Made by a program: the position numbers and the translations under genes. A model generated the notes under the pieces. That model was not told the origin of the DNA and made no database searches. It saw only the letters and a program-made list of their open reading frames with translations. From Planctomycetales bacterium (lineage in GTDB: Bacteria; Planctomycetota; Phycisphaerae; SM23-33): a stretch of DNA of 27,178 nt. The stretch covers positions 1 to 27,178 of the forward strand of contig JAUVIQ010000012.1 of NCBI GenBank assembly GCA_030592655.1. The letters run 5' to 3'. Of the stretch, positions 1 to 7,486 are shown piece after piece. Numbering within the stretch: position 1 is the stretch's first letter; each line of letters starts with the position of its first letter.

Positions 1-124
1 GCAGCTCCTTGCGGTACCAGCGCCACAGCGTGGATATTGCCGGGCGTTTGTCGTTGACCTTCGGCAGAACTTGCGTTGCCTCGGTCAGGCTCATGACGTC
101 TTCGATTTCGATGTTGATGCCCAT
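1..124 (-). CDS. DUF1580 family protein, N-terminal part (runs off the left edge)
   Basis: Read on the minus strand, an ATG at 124 is preceded by GAAGGAG, a good ribosome binding site, and opens a frame that stays open for 41 codons to the window edge. The peptide begins MGINIEIEDVMSLTEA and contains a VLPKV stretch followed by STLWRWYRK. The order LTEA, LP and STLWRW is what I know from DUF1580, a family of short planctomycete proteins with a helix-turn-helix-like, excisionase-type N terminus that often sit beside integrases. The function is inferred to be DNA binding in an integrative element. Only the N-terminal part is visible, so the assignment rests on about 40 residues. Its position facing an island that ends in an integrase remnant (3929-4124) supports a mobile-element role. 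Confidence 0.6.
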   Translation of the reverse strand, partial: MGINIEIEDVMSLTEATQVLPKVNDKRPAISTLWRWYRKEL

Positions 125-180
125 GCGATTTCGCTCCTTCTTCTCCCATAGGGATGCTTCTGCAAGCGATCATCGCAGGC

Positions 181-300
181 CGTTGCGACCTTTGGGTGCG
201 CATAAGGGGCGCTTAGCGGGCGCTTTGGGGGCGCATAAGGTCCGAATAAGGGGCGCAAGATTCGGATAAGGACCACAAGATGAGAGGTGCTCTCACCTCT
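181..300. repeat. Short direct and inverted repeats between the DUF1580 gene and ietA
   Basis: The non-coding stretch 125-459 holds short repeats. GCGCATAAGG occurs twice, at about 198 and 231, and AATAAGG or GATAAGG blocks recur up to 270. TCCGAAT (241-247) and ATTCGGA (260-266) form an inverted repeat, and so do AGAGGTG (283-289) and CACCTCT (294-300), with another CACCTCT near 327. They lie upstream of the minus-strand DUF1580 gene and could be regulator or recombinase binding sites. That role is inference only. Confidence 0.5.
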
Positions 301-405
301 GTGACAGTAGGCAAAGACGGCTTTTCACCTCTGGAAGGTCGCTTTTAGGGGAATTTGCCAAGAAATACAATCTTTCAATATTTATCTATATTTTTCATTT
401 TTCTC

Positions 406-449
406 TTGAAATACCACTTATTAGCCGATATTCTTTCATAATAAAGGAG
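406..449 (+). promoter_or_regulatory. Promoter and ribosome binding site of the ietAS operon
   Basis: TTGAAA (406-411) and TATTCT (429-434) are separated by 17 bases, a good sigma-70-type layout inside an AT-rich tract. AAAGGAG at 443-449 lies 10 bases before the ATG at 460. The predicted transcript would start only about 20 bases before the start codon. Confidence 0.55.
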
Positions 450-459
450 TTTTCTTTCA

Positions 460-1671
460 ATGGACTACTTATTAGAAATGTCCCGTATCATCGATGGTGC
501 TGTCAAGGGCGACCGGGCCAAAGTCTTGGCTTACGTCGAGCAGCTGGCCCGCAAGCTTCGGGAAGTTGGAGAAACTGCGGCAGCTAACCGCTTGGTCAAA
601 ACATCCCAAGGCAACAAGGCCTCGGAAGTGTCTACGGCAGAGACTATGGCCTCACCAAGATTGCCTGTCGACAGCGAATCCAGGCTTGCGCTTGCCGACG
701 AAGAATGGGTGTCTATCGGAGATGTGGTCATCATTCTTGATCGATCTTCACAGATGAAGGTGGAAGAGTTCATTAGGTACATCAAGGCTGCCGATCAACT
801 CCTTGCCAGTCAGGTTGGTATAGCGCCTTCGATGCTAATCTACGGTCCCCCAGGAGTTGGTAAGACTGAGCTTGCGCGATACATCGCTGCAGAGTTGAAG
901 CTGCCACTTGTTACTGGACGCTCAGATTCGCTCATCTCATCATTCCTTGGCAGTACCGCTAAGAATTTACGCACGCTATTCGAGCACGCCAAAAGCCGTC
1001 CATGCGTCTTATTCTTAGATGAACTCGACTCGGTGGCAAAGCTGCGCGACGACCAACACGAACTTGGGGAGCTGAAACGAGTCGTGGTCAGCCTTCTTCA
1101 GAACATCGACGCACTAAACAATCAGATCGTTTTGCTGGCCGCCACTAACCACCATCATCTGCTCGATCCAGCGGTGTGGCGTCGGTTCAGCTATAAACTC
1201 GAGATTGGGTTACCTGATATTGAAGCCAGAGAACACCTCTTCAAATTGTACCTGAACGGTTATAAGGCCAATGCCAAAGACATTAAGGATTTTGCACTGC
1301 TTTCTGAGCAGACCACTGGGGCAGATATACGGCAAATCTGCGAGAGCGCCATCAGGGCGGCGGTACTTGAGGGTCGGGATACGGTGATGCCACTTCGAGT
1401 GTTCCGCGAGATTATCGCATGCCGCCTTGGTAGCAAGGCAGATTTTACAAAGGACGACCCAAGGAATATAGAATCTGTGCGCAACCTTAACCCCAGAGTC
1501 CTCACCCTAAAGCGGCTTGCCGCTCTCTTTCAGTCATCCGAGCCAACCATTTCACGCCGGTTGAGTCCGGGGGAGAAACCAGATGGAAAACGAAAGAAGA
1601 TTGCCAATCAAAGTCGTAATTCCGCAGGAAGCAGACCTAAGGCACGTTCCAGCCGGAGGCGGACCTCGTAA
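460..1671 (+). CDS. ietA: AAA+ ATPase of an IetA/IetS defence or plasmid-stability pair
   Basis: The 403-residue protein has a helical N-terminal region (1-110) and one AAA+ ATPase domain. Walker A is GPPGVGKT (129-136), Walker B is LFLDEL with D187/E188, sensor 1 is N230 in AATN, and the arginine-finger pair is R241/R242. A C-terminal segment (about 349-368, ending TISRRL) resembles a helix-turn-helix, and the last 30 residues are very basic. The next gene is a subtilisin-like protease overlapping by 89 bases. An AAA ATPase followed by a subtilisin-like protease is the IetAS arrangement: on the Agrobacterium Ti plasmid IetA acts as antitoxin to the protease IetS, and ietAS loci also give phage resistance. 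The ATPase probably restrains or activates the protease. Family membership is from motif and neighbourhood; the activity is inferred. Confidence 0.75.
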   Translation: MDYLLEMSRIIDGAVKGDRAKVLAYVEQLARKLREVGETAAANRLVKTSQGNKASEVSTAETMASPRLPVDSESRLALADEEWVSIGDVVIILDRSSQMKVEEFIRYIKAADQLLASQVGIAPSMLIYGPPGVGKTELARYIAAELKLPLVTGRSDSLISSFLGSTAKNLRTLFEHAKSRPCVLFLDELDSVAKLRDDQHELGELKRVVVSLLQNIDALNNQIVLLAATNHHHLLDPAVWRRFSYKLEIGLPDIEAREHLFKLYLNGYKANAKDIKDFALLSEQTTGADIRQICESAIRAAVLEGRDTVMPLRVFREIIACRLGSKADFTKDDPRNIESVRNLNPRVLTLKRLAALFQSSEPTISRRLSPGEKPDGKRKKIANQSRNSAGSRPKARSSRRRTS

Positions 1672-3868
1672 GTTCTTCGGGGAAGCAGATCGGGATGTGC
1701 GTGATCTTTTGCTCAGTCAAATTGCTGAAGTTCGCCACCAATTTCAGCCCGTGCTTACCCGATCACACGGTCTTCCAGCAGTCGCACGCGTTATTCTGAA
1801 GGAAAAGGCGTTTGCAAAGAGTCACAGACCCGAGGGGTTATTCTCCAAGAACACATGCCCGATCATCGGTGGAGAGACATTCGGGAATCTGTTGGTCAGT
1901 GTATCGGCCGGTGGGCTCAAGTATCTCGAGCAAAACATCGACCAGAATAAGAGCGATAACATCTCCGCCGACATCTCAACCATTGATCGAATTGAACCGT
2001 ACACAGCCGGAGATGCCGCAGGACCACTTGGCATCGATGGGCTCAGTCGTACCATCGTGGAACGAAAGATCAGCATGCTCAAGTTCCGTCTCTTTCGACA
2101 CAGGGACTCGCGAGCCGACGATCACATCCGAACAGCCTTTTTCAAACTTGCGCGATCCCTGAAATTGCCTAAACCCAAGCCATTACAGTACATGTCTGGC
2201 CTCCGCGTGTTTCGCATCTGTGGAGTAACACCCCAAGTCCTCCGTCAAATGGCAAGTTTCGTCGGCACTCAAAGCCTCAGCGTTTTTCCTCAGTTCGGCC
2301 TTTTTGCCCAGTACATTCCCCAAGGGAACGTGACTGCTGATAATTTCCCCCGGCCGGACCCTAATCGTCCCTATCCCGTCGTCGGGCTTATTGACTCAGG
2401 AACCGATCCAAACAATCCTTTTCTGCAGGCATGGGTACTGGACAGGGATGAAAGCGATGTCCCCCGTGCGGATCAAGATAACAACCACGGAAGCTTTGTT
2501 GCTGGACTAATCATTAATGGCCGGAGGCTCAACCACAATGATCCGAGATTCCCAAACTGCCAAGCCAAAATCGTCGATGTAGTTGCCATGCCGAAGGCGG
2601 ATACGTCCGTTGACGAGGCCGATCTTCTCGCTACGATCCGAAGGGCAGTCCAGAAATATCCGGACATCAAGGTCTGGAACCTTTCTGTCAGCCGAACGGA
2701 CATGGTCTGTTGCGACAATGGTTTCTCCGACTTAGGTATGGAGTTAGATGCCATTCAGCGACGGCATGGCGTAATGTTTGTCACCTGCGCCGGGAACTAC
2801 GCTGAACATCCCTTACGTGGATGGCCACCTGAGGACCTCGGAGAGAACGACCGGGTTTTCCCTCCGGCCGATACGGCTCTCGGAGTCACAGTAGGTTCTG
2901 TGGCACATCTGGAACGAACCGATTCACGCGTGCGCAGGGAAGAACCTTCTCCCTTCTCCCGTCGAGGGCCAGGCGCCGCCTTTCTTCCCAAGCCAGAAGT
3001 TTGCCACTACGGCGGCAACTGTAACGACAATCTCGACTATCAGCAGGTCGGGATTGTCTCGGTTGACGGCAGTCAACACATGGCCGAAGCCATAGGCACA
3101 AGTTTCTCCACTCCGCTTGTATCGTCTGTCTTGGCGAACATACAGGACGCCGTTGTCGATCCCGTATCTCGCAACCTAGCGAAGGCACTGCTAGTGCAAT
3201 CAGCAGCCTTGCGATCTGGGCCCATATTGGCATCGGAGTTGCGGTACAAGGGGTTCGGCGTTCCAGGTGAGATCGACGAAATCCTAACATGTGCACCTTG
3301 GCAAGCAACACTCATCATCGAGCCCGAGATCAACCCAATCCGCCGCATATTTGCCAGGGAGGACTTTCCGATCCCTCATTGCTTCCGACGCGCAGACGGC
3401 CGAGTTGAAGGGGAATTCCTCATGACTCTCGTGTACGACCCGCCACTTGATCCATCTGCGGGAGCGGAATACTGCCAAATCAATGTTGACGTATCACTGG
3501 GAACATATGAGCAAGGAAAAGACGGTAAAATCCATCATGTGGCGAAGATTCCTCCTGAACCCAAGGACTACGGGAAACTGTACGAAAAGTACCTTGTCGA
3601 GAACGGCTTCAAGTGGTCACCCGTCAAAGTCTATCGAAAAAAGTGTGAGAGAATTTCGGGGCAAAGGTGGAGAATCTGCATGCAGATGCACTCCCGAGCC
3701 GGGCTAGGGCTAGATGTCGCCGTTCCGCAGAACATTGCTTTGGTCGTCACATTATTCGATCCTAAACGGCAAAAGCCTGTCTATAACGACGTCGTGAGAG
3801 CAATGAATCAGTCGGGCTGGCTTCACCAAGACCTACAGGTCAGTGAGCGCGTACGGATTCGCGCCTAA
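1583..3868 (+). CDS. ietS: Subtilisin-like (S8 family) serine protease, IetS-type partner of the ATPase
   Basis: The protein has 761 residues. Its catalytic triad is complete: D271 in GLIDSGTD, H302 in NNHGSFVAG and S507 in GTSFSTP. About 260 residues precede the protease domain, and its first 30 (LPIKVVIP then VPAGGG) match the N-terminal style of IetS-like proteases, which supports the ATG at 1583 even though it lies 89 bases inside ietA; GGGGGAGA is placed just upstream. There is no signal peptide, so it should act in the cytoplasm. About 200 residues follow the domain and are of unknown fold. Translation is probably coupled to ietA. In the known system this subunit is the toxic protease, unleashed when the ATPase is lost or an infection is sensed; its substrate here is unknown. 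Confidence 0.8.
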   Translation: MENERRLPIKVVIPQEADLRHVPAGGGPRKFFGEADRDVRDLLLSQIAEVRHQFQPVLTRSHGLPAVARVILKEKAFAKSHRPEGLFSKNTCPIIGGETFGNLLVSVSAGGLKYLEQNIDQNKSDNISADISTIDRIEPYTAGDAAGPLGIDGLSRTIVERKISMLKFRLFRHRDSRADDHIRTAFFKLARSLKLPKPKPLQYMSGLRVFRICGVTPQVLRQMASFVGTQSLSVFPQFGLFAQYIPQGNVTADNFPRPDPNRPYPVVGLIDSGTDPNNPFLQAWVLDRDESDVPRADQDNNHGSFVAGLIINGRRLNHNDPRFPNCQAKIVDVVAMPKADTSVDEADLLATIRRAVQKYPDIKVWNLSVSRTDMVCCDNGFSDLGMELDAIQRRHGVMFVTCAGNYAEHPLRGWPPEDLGENDRVFPPADTALGVTVGSVAHLERTDSRVRREEPSPFSRRGPGAAFLPKPEVCHYGGNCNDNLDYQQVGIVSVDGSQHMAEAIGTSFSTPLVSSVLANIQDAVVDPVSRNLAKALLVQSAALRSGPILASELRYKGFGVPGEIDEILTCAPWQATLIIEPEINPIRRIFAREDFPIPHCFRRADGRVEGEFLMTLVYDPPLDPSAGAEYCQINVDVSLGTYEQGKDGKIHHVAKIPPEPKDYGKLYEKYLVENGFKWSPVKVYRKKCERISGQRWRICMQMHSRAGLGLDVAVPQNIALVVTLFDPKRQKPVYNDVVRAMNQSGWLHQDLQVSERVRIRA

Positions 3869-3928
3869 GAACACAGCGCCGGGAAATTTTTACGCGAAAC
3901 ATGTTCGTCGCTCCCACACCAGCCTCAA

Positions 3929-4124
3929 TTATCCTATCTTTATCATCGCCTCGATGGCTTTCTGCTGGTCGGCCTCGGCGTAGATAGTGGTGACGGCGGC
4001 GGAGCGGTGGCCCAGGATTATTCGGGCGGTACCCAAGGCATCTGCGCTTCGCTTCGACTTCGAGGCCGAATTCTTTTCGGAGGTTCGTGGCTGCGTTGTG
4101 GCGCAGTTGGTGCGGGTGCCAGCG
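3929..4124 (-). pseudogene. C-terminal remnant of a tyrosine recombinase (integrase), frameshifted
   Basis: Read on the minus strand from 4124, one frame gives RWHPHQLRHNAATNLRKEFGLEV. This contains the HxLRH box of tyrosine recombinases. After 28 further bases a second frame gives ARIILGHRSAAVTTIYAEAD and ends in AMIKIG-stop at 3929. It carries the LGHRS box and the tyrosine of TTIYAE, the expected nucleophile. Joining the two parts without the 28 bases (4028-4055) would restore the family sequence GLEV-ARIILGHRS, so the gene looks disabled by a small insertion. A stop codon lies directly upstream, where porin sequence begins. It is the right-hand scar of an integrative element, 60 bases after ietS. 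Confidence 0.75.
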
Positions 4125-4276
4125 CTAATCGTAAGGGGCACGTATGGGGCGGCAAGTACAATCTGACCGATTCGCTGACCATTGGCGGTAAGATTCTCTT
4201 GACCGAACCGGTTGCAGGCGACAACCAGAACGAACGCGACACCACGGTTCAGGCCGATCTGGCCTGGAAATTCTAA
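4125..4276 (+). pseudogene. 3' fragment of an outer-membrane porin gene
   Basis: In the plus frame ending at the TAA 4274-4276 the peptide reads HVWGGKYNLTDSLTIGGK and ends RDTTVQADLAWKF. Alternating beta-strand residues and a terminal phenylalanine are typical of the last strands of an outer-membrane beta-barrel of the putative-porin type. Nothing upstream continues the barrel: sequence before 4125 is the antisense of the integrase remnant. The rest of the gene was therefore lost or displaced by the neighbouring insertion. A strong hairpin follows at 4323. Confidence 0.6.
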
Positions 4277-4322
4277 CATCCGTCATCTCCGCGGCCTTGG
4301 AGGAAAAAGGCGATAGAATCAA

Positions 4323-4358
4323 GGTCAACCGGCCTGTGGAGGGGCAGGCCGGTTGACC
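4323..4358 (+). terminator. Perfect 14-bp hairpin after the porin stub
   Basis: GGTCAACCGGCCTG (4323-4336) and CAGGCCGGTTGACC (4345-4358) are perfectly complementary around an 8-base loop. It lies 47 bases after the porin stop. There is no run of T after it, so termination is likely but the mechanism is not certain. Confidence 0.5.
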
Positions 4359-4376
4359 GGAACCGGAGAAATACAC

Positions 4377-4514
4377 ATGAACGACACTCGTTTGATATGG
4401 AAGGTAAGATCCATCAAGCCCTATCCTGACGCCCACAACCATCTGATGATCGGCCAGGTTGTTGAAAGAAGCCCAGCCATTCGAATGGTTGGGATTAGCC
4501 CGCATTTTTCTTGA
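4377..4514 (+). CDS. Small 45-residue ORF, unrecognised, probably truncated
   Basis: An ATG at 4377 with CGGAGAA eight bases upstream opens a 45-codon frame starting MNDTRLIWKVRSIKPYPDAH. The first 30 residues look protein-like, with no low complexity. The end of the frame runs into a near-palindrome (CCCAGCCATTCGAATGGTTGGG is imperfect in two pairs, about 4471-4492). That suggests the original reading frame was cut short by a small palindromic insertion. I do not recognise the family. It may be a decaying gene next to the island scar. Confidence 0.3.
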   Translation: MNDTRLIWKVRSIKPYPDAHNHLMIGQVVERSPAIRMVGISPHFS

Positions 4515-4554
4515 ACCACAAAGAACACAAAGTTCGCAAAAATTCTAAAAACAT

Positions 4555-4722
4555 CTATTATTGTTATGTACTCAAACTGACCGATTTCTTATGCCCCGAG
4601 GGCGCCGGACAGTAGCCTCGCCACGGCGAGTCTCCGCTTCCCGTAAGGACACTACGTGTCGCTCCGACCTTCGGGGCAAAAGAAATCGGTCAGTTTGAGT
4701 TACATAGTATAATGATAGAAAC
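4555..4722. repeat. Inverted-repeat element (MITE-like), about 165 bp
   Basis: The left arm (about 4565-4601) and right arm (about 4669-4706) are reverse complements over 35-37 bases with one mismatch and one indel; both carry CAAACTGACCGATTTCTT or its complement. Weaker complementarity extends outward to about 4555 and 4722. The 67-base centre holds smaller hairpins, CTCGCC-AC-GGCGAG and GACAC-TAC-GTGTC. There is no coding potential. It lies just upstream of the glycosidase gene, and a TATAAT (4708-4713) sits at the outer edge of the right arm. It could be a miniature transposable element or a structured RNA. Confidence 0.65.
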
Positions 4723-4767
4723 ACTAGAGTAACGAATTGATAAAGAACCTGTAGGAGATACTTGAAA

Positions 4768-6840
4768 ATGCACGACCGGACAATCAGGCGAATCGCGTTT
4801 TTGCAGGAGTATTCCAATCGTCCCGGGACGCTGAAGGATTACATCCCCGAAGTCGCCTCCAAAGGATACACCGCCGTAGCCTTCGAGTCCCGCATCGGAC
4901 AGGAGGAATTCTTCGCGGAACTGGCTGGAGAGGTGAATCGCTTCGGCCTCGAAGTGATGACCTTTACAGGGTTTATGAAATACCAGGAGGCGTATCTCAA
5001 AGACCATCCGGACCAGCGGATGATCCTCAACACCGACGAGGACGTTACCGACCAGGATAAGTTGACGATAAACTGGGGCTGTCCGTTCAATCCGACCTTC
5101 CGGCAGCAGTACATGGATTTTTTGCGAACCATAGGCCAGGCGCCGAACCTGACCGAGGTTTGGATTAACGACGAGGCGTTTATGGGCTTCTATGCCGATC
5201 GACTGGGGTGTTACTGTCCGTCGTGCCGGGCAGCATGGGCCGACGAGTTCGGCGGTGAGATTCCCAGGCCGCCTTTTGCGGACCCCGAGGCGAAAAGACA
5301 ATTCACTCTCTGGCGGATTCGTCGCTGGAACGAGGTCCACGCCGAGATGAAAGTCGCCCTGAACGAACACCACCGCGTCCGGGCAGTACACCTGTGCAAT
5401 GCGTTGTGCTGTATCTCACTCAATCCGTGGGTCGGGGCGGTCGATCCGGCGTCAATGGTCGAGTCGATAGACGGGTTGATGACCGATCCGTACTACACCT
5501 TCCACCAGACCGACTTTCACCCGCCGGAAGTGTACTTGAGCGAGATTTGCAGGATTCTTCGCGGCCTTTGCGGCGAAGGTAAAACCGCGGGACTCTGCGC
5601 CCAGGGGTTCTCGCACGCGACCTTCACACACCCGATGGACGAGCGCGACGGCTGGTGGGCGGGCGTCGTCCCGGCGGCGCTGGGGCTGGATGAGGTTACC
5701 GCTTATACCTACCTGCTTCAGCAAATCTCACCCATGCAAGAGACATACGAGAAATCGTTCGACCTGGACAAATACTTCAGCCGGACCGCGCCGTCCGATT
5801 TCGTCGGCATCGTCAACAGCGTCGAAACCCAGTGCTTCGACGTTGACGCCGACCGAGGGGCGGATTCCTGGCTTTGGTCCCGCATGTTGACGCTCGGCGA
5901 GGTCGCCAGACACAATGCGCTGCCGTACGGCTATCTACCATCGTCGCGCCTGACCGAAAAAGAACTCCGTCGTTTTGCTGTCGTTGTCCTGCCGAATGTC
6001 TCGTGCCTCAGTGCCGCCGCGCGGGACGCGCTGCGAAATTACGTTCAATCCGGCGGGGTTCTGGTTGCCTGCGGCGAGACGGCCACACGCGATGAAACCG
6101 GCAAGCCGCTCGACGATCCCTTCGGCGAGGATATTTTCGGCATCAAGTCGTTGAGTCCGCTGGACGGGTCGGCACAGTTCGCCCCGGTTGGAGACCATCC
6201 CGCCTTCGCCGAGTTGCCCTGGCCTGATGAAATCACCGCCGAGTATTGGGACGGCGTTTTTCGCCCGGCGATGGGGCTGGATCACATCGTTCGGGTCGAT
6301 CCCGGCGACGATGCGGAAATCCTCGCGACCTTTACCGAAGACAGTTCCGCCGCCGGCCACCCTGCCGTGATAACCCGCTCGCTCGGCGAGGGCCAGGCGA
6401 TATTCCTGGCCGGTATTCCGACACGGACTTACTATCGTCCCGAGTTTCGCAAGGCGGTCCTGAACTTCGCCGGACGCGCCCTGGCCCGGCTTATCCTCGA
6501 TGCCGCCGAGGAAAAATTACCAATCCGAACAAAGGGGTTTCCACCCGACGTCCCCATGAACCGGATAAGACCCATCGATCCGCGCCTCATGCCGACCGCT
6601 GAGGTTATGCCATGCATCGGCGAGGACTTGTACCTGGCTACCGTTACTTCCTACTTCAAGGAACCCATGGAGTTCCAAATCGAAGCCAGGCTGCCGGAAG
6701 GGAAGAAATGCGTAAAAATCCGAGAACTCATCAGCGATCAGCCCATCGAAGATTTCAGGATTTCCGGTAATCGTGTCGAAATCGACGTGAGATTTTCCTG
6801 GAATGATTGCATCAAGGTTTTCGCATTCTTTTTGGAGTAA
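4768..6840 (+). CDS. Putative glycoside hydrolase: TIM barrel plus beta-galactosidase-trimerisation-like domain
   Basis: The ATG at 4768 has GGAG ten bases upstream; an in-frame TTG at 4762 is too close to that site. The 690-residue protein has no signal peptide, so it should be cytoplasmic. Residues 1 to about 370 look like a glycosidase TIM barrel: a strand-end VWINDE (131-136) offers E136 as possible acid/base, followed by CYCPSC (148-153), a Cys pair common in this broad group. Residues about 395-575 resemble the glutamine-amidotransferase-fold trimerisation domain of family 42 beta-galactosidases (VVVLPNVSCLS, then SGGVLVACGE). A beta-sandwich-like C terminus closes it. The substrate cannot be read from the sequence. 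The gene stands alone between the inverted-repeat element and tRNA-His and may feed the catabolic genes downstream. Confidence 0.6.
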   Translation: MHDRTIRRIAFLQEYSNRPGTLKDYIPEVASKGYTAVAFESRIGQEEFFAELAGEVNRFGLEVMTFTGFMKYQEAYLKDHPDQRMILNTDEDVTDQDKLTINWGCPFNPTFRQQYMDFLRTIGQAPNLTEVWINDEAFMGFYADRLGCYCPSCRAAWADEFGGEIPRPPFADPEAKRQFTLWRIRRWNEVHAEMKVALNEHHRVRAVHLCNALCCISLNPWVGAVDPASMVESIDGLMTDPYYTFHQTDFHPPEVYLSEICRILRGLCGEGKTAGLCAQGFSHATFTHPMDERDGWWAGVVPAALGLDEVTAYTYLLQQISPMQETYEKSFDLDKYFSRTAPSDFVGIVNSVETQCFDVDADRGADSWLWSRMLTLGEVARHNALPYGYLPSSRLTEKELRRFAVVVLPNVSCLSAAARDALRNYVQSGGVLVACGETATRDETGKPLDDPFGEDIFGIKSLSPLDGSAQFAPVGDHPAFAELPWPDEITAEYWDGVFRPAMGLDHIVRVDPGDDAEILATFTEDSSAAGHPAVITRSLGEGQAIFLAGIPTRTYYRPEFRKAVLNFAGRALARLILDAAEEKLPIRTKGFPPDVPMNRIRPIDPRLMPTAEVMPCIGEDLYLATVTSYFKEPMEFQIEARLPEGKKCVKIRELISDQPIEDFRISGNRVEIDVRFSWNDCIKVFAFFLE

Positions 6841-6865
6841 AGGAAAACGCAATGTTACCAAACAA

Positions 6866-6926
6866 GGCAGATTCACCCCCAAGGGGTTTCCGCTGTCGCT
6901 CCAACTTCGTTCATCTGCCGGTTTTT
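6866..6926 (+). terminator. Probable terminator of the glycosidase gene
   Basis: GGCAGAT (6866-6872) pairs with ATCTGCC (6913-6919), and the pair is followed by GG and TTTTT (6922-6926). An inner ACCCC/GGGGT hairpin lies in the loop. It starts 26 bases after the glycosidase stop. The long loop makes it weaker than a textbook terminator. Confidence 0.45.
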
Positions 6927-6932
6927 GAGAAG

Positions 6933-7007
6933 GGTGGATGACGGGATTCGAACCCGTGACCCCCTGGACCACAACCAGGTGCTCTAACCAACTGAGCTAC
7001 ACCCACC
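6933..7007 (-). tRNA. tRNA-His (anticodon GTG)
   Basis: On the minus strand the sequence folds as a full cloverleaf: acceptor GGTGGGTG/CATCCACC, D arm from AGCTCAGTTGGTTAGAGC, an anticodon stem CCTGG/CCAGG with loop TTGTGGT, and a TTCGAAT T loop. The anticodon GTG is at 6972-6970. The extra 5' G (7007), opposite C73 (6933), is the identity mark of tRNA-His. The 3' CCA is not encoded and must be added after transcription. Confidence 0.95.
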
Positions 7008-7046
7008 ACGAATAACCAGGACGAAACCGGTGTTACAGATAAGTAC

Positions 7047-7076
7047 ACTTTATCGACGTGAAACCGCTTCTGTCAA
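7047..7076 (-). promoter_or_regulatory. Promoter of tRNA-His, overlapping the end of the PIN gene
   Basis: On the minus strand a perfect TTGACA (7076-7071) is followed after 18 bases by TAAAGT (7052-7047), about 40 bases before the tRNA. The -35 box contains the stop codon of the PIN-domain gene (TGA, 7075-7073). Confidence 0.55.
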
Positions 7077-7486
7077 GATGCAGGATGAATGCTCTTGATC
7101 GGAACCGACTTGACTCTGCCGAGCGGTTTTTGAGATTTCTCCGTTGTCACGAGTTCGTGTGCTCCAACAAAAGCAGCGCCTGCCACATGAAGAGCATCAA
7201 CAGCACTGAGTCCCCAAACCTCTGCTTCGTTGAATGCATTTTCAACTAATTCGTCTGTCAAGTTAGCCCATACGCCCACGTCATTGAAAAAAACCTTGTA
7301 GAATTCGGCTTCATTCTCCCACTTGTTATACAGAGATTTGGGCAAAACCTCCAACCGAACAAAATCGCTGGATGCAAAGATACGGTCCGGATCATCCAGG
7401 ATTTCCATCGCCTTCTTTGCTACCTCATCCTGTCCTTTGGCAGCAGCGATGAGGACACCTGTATCAACGAACGTAATTTTCTTCAT
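7073..7486 (-). CDS. PIN-domain ribonuclease, VapC-like toxin
   Basis: The start at 7486 (MKKITFVDTGVLIAAAKG) is preceded by GGGAGGTAAGG, so the longer 154-residue reading is unlikely. The 137-residue product has the size and acidic pattern of PIN domains: D8 in VDTGV, E46 in RLEVLP, D97 in AVDALH and E116 in TTEKS. PIN toxins cleave RNA, often tRNA, using a metal held by these acids. The gene overlaps the small upstream gene by 23 bases, as toxin genes often do with their antitoxins. The cassette also includes a TIGR04255 protein upstream. The RNA target is unknown. Confidence 0.8.
   Translation of the reverse strand: MKKITFVDTGVLIAAAKGQDEVAKKAMEILDDPDRIFASSDFVRLEVLPKSLYNKWENEAEFYKVFFNDVGVWANLTDELVENAFNEAEVWGLSAVDALHVAGAAFVGAHELVTTEKSQKPLGRVKSVPIKSIHPAS

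Noticed and set aside
4690..5391. A 233-codon minus-strand frame
   Set aside because: It is antisense to the glycosidase gene and starts and ends without supporting signals.
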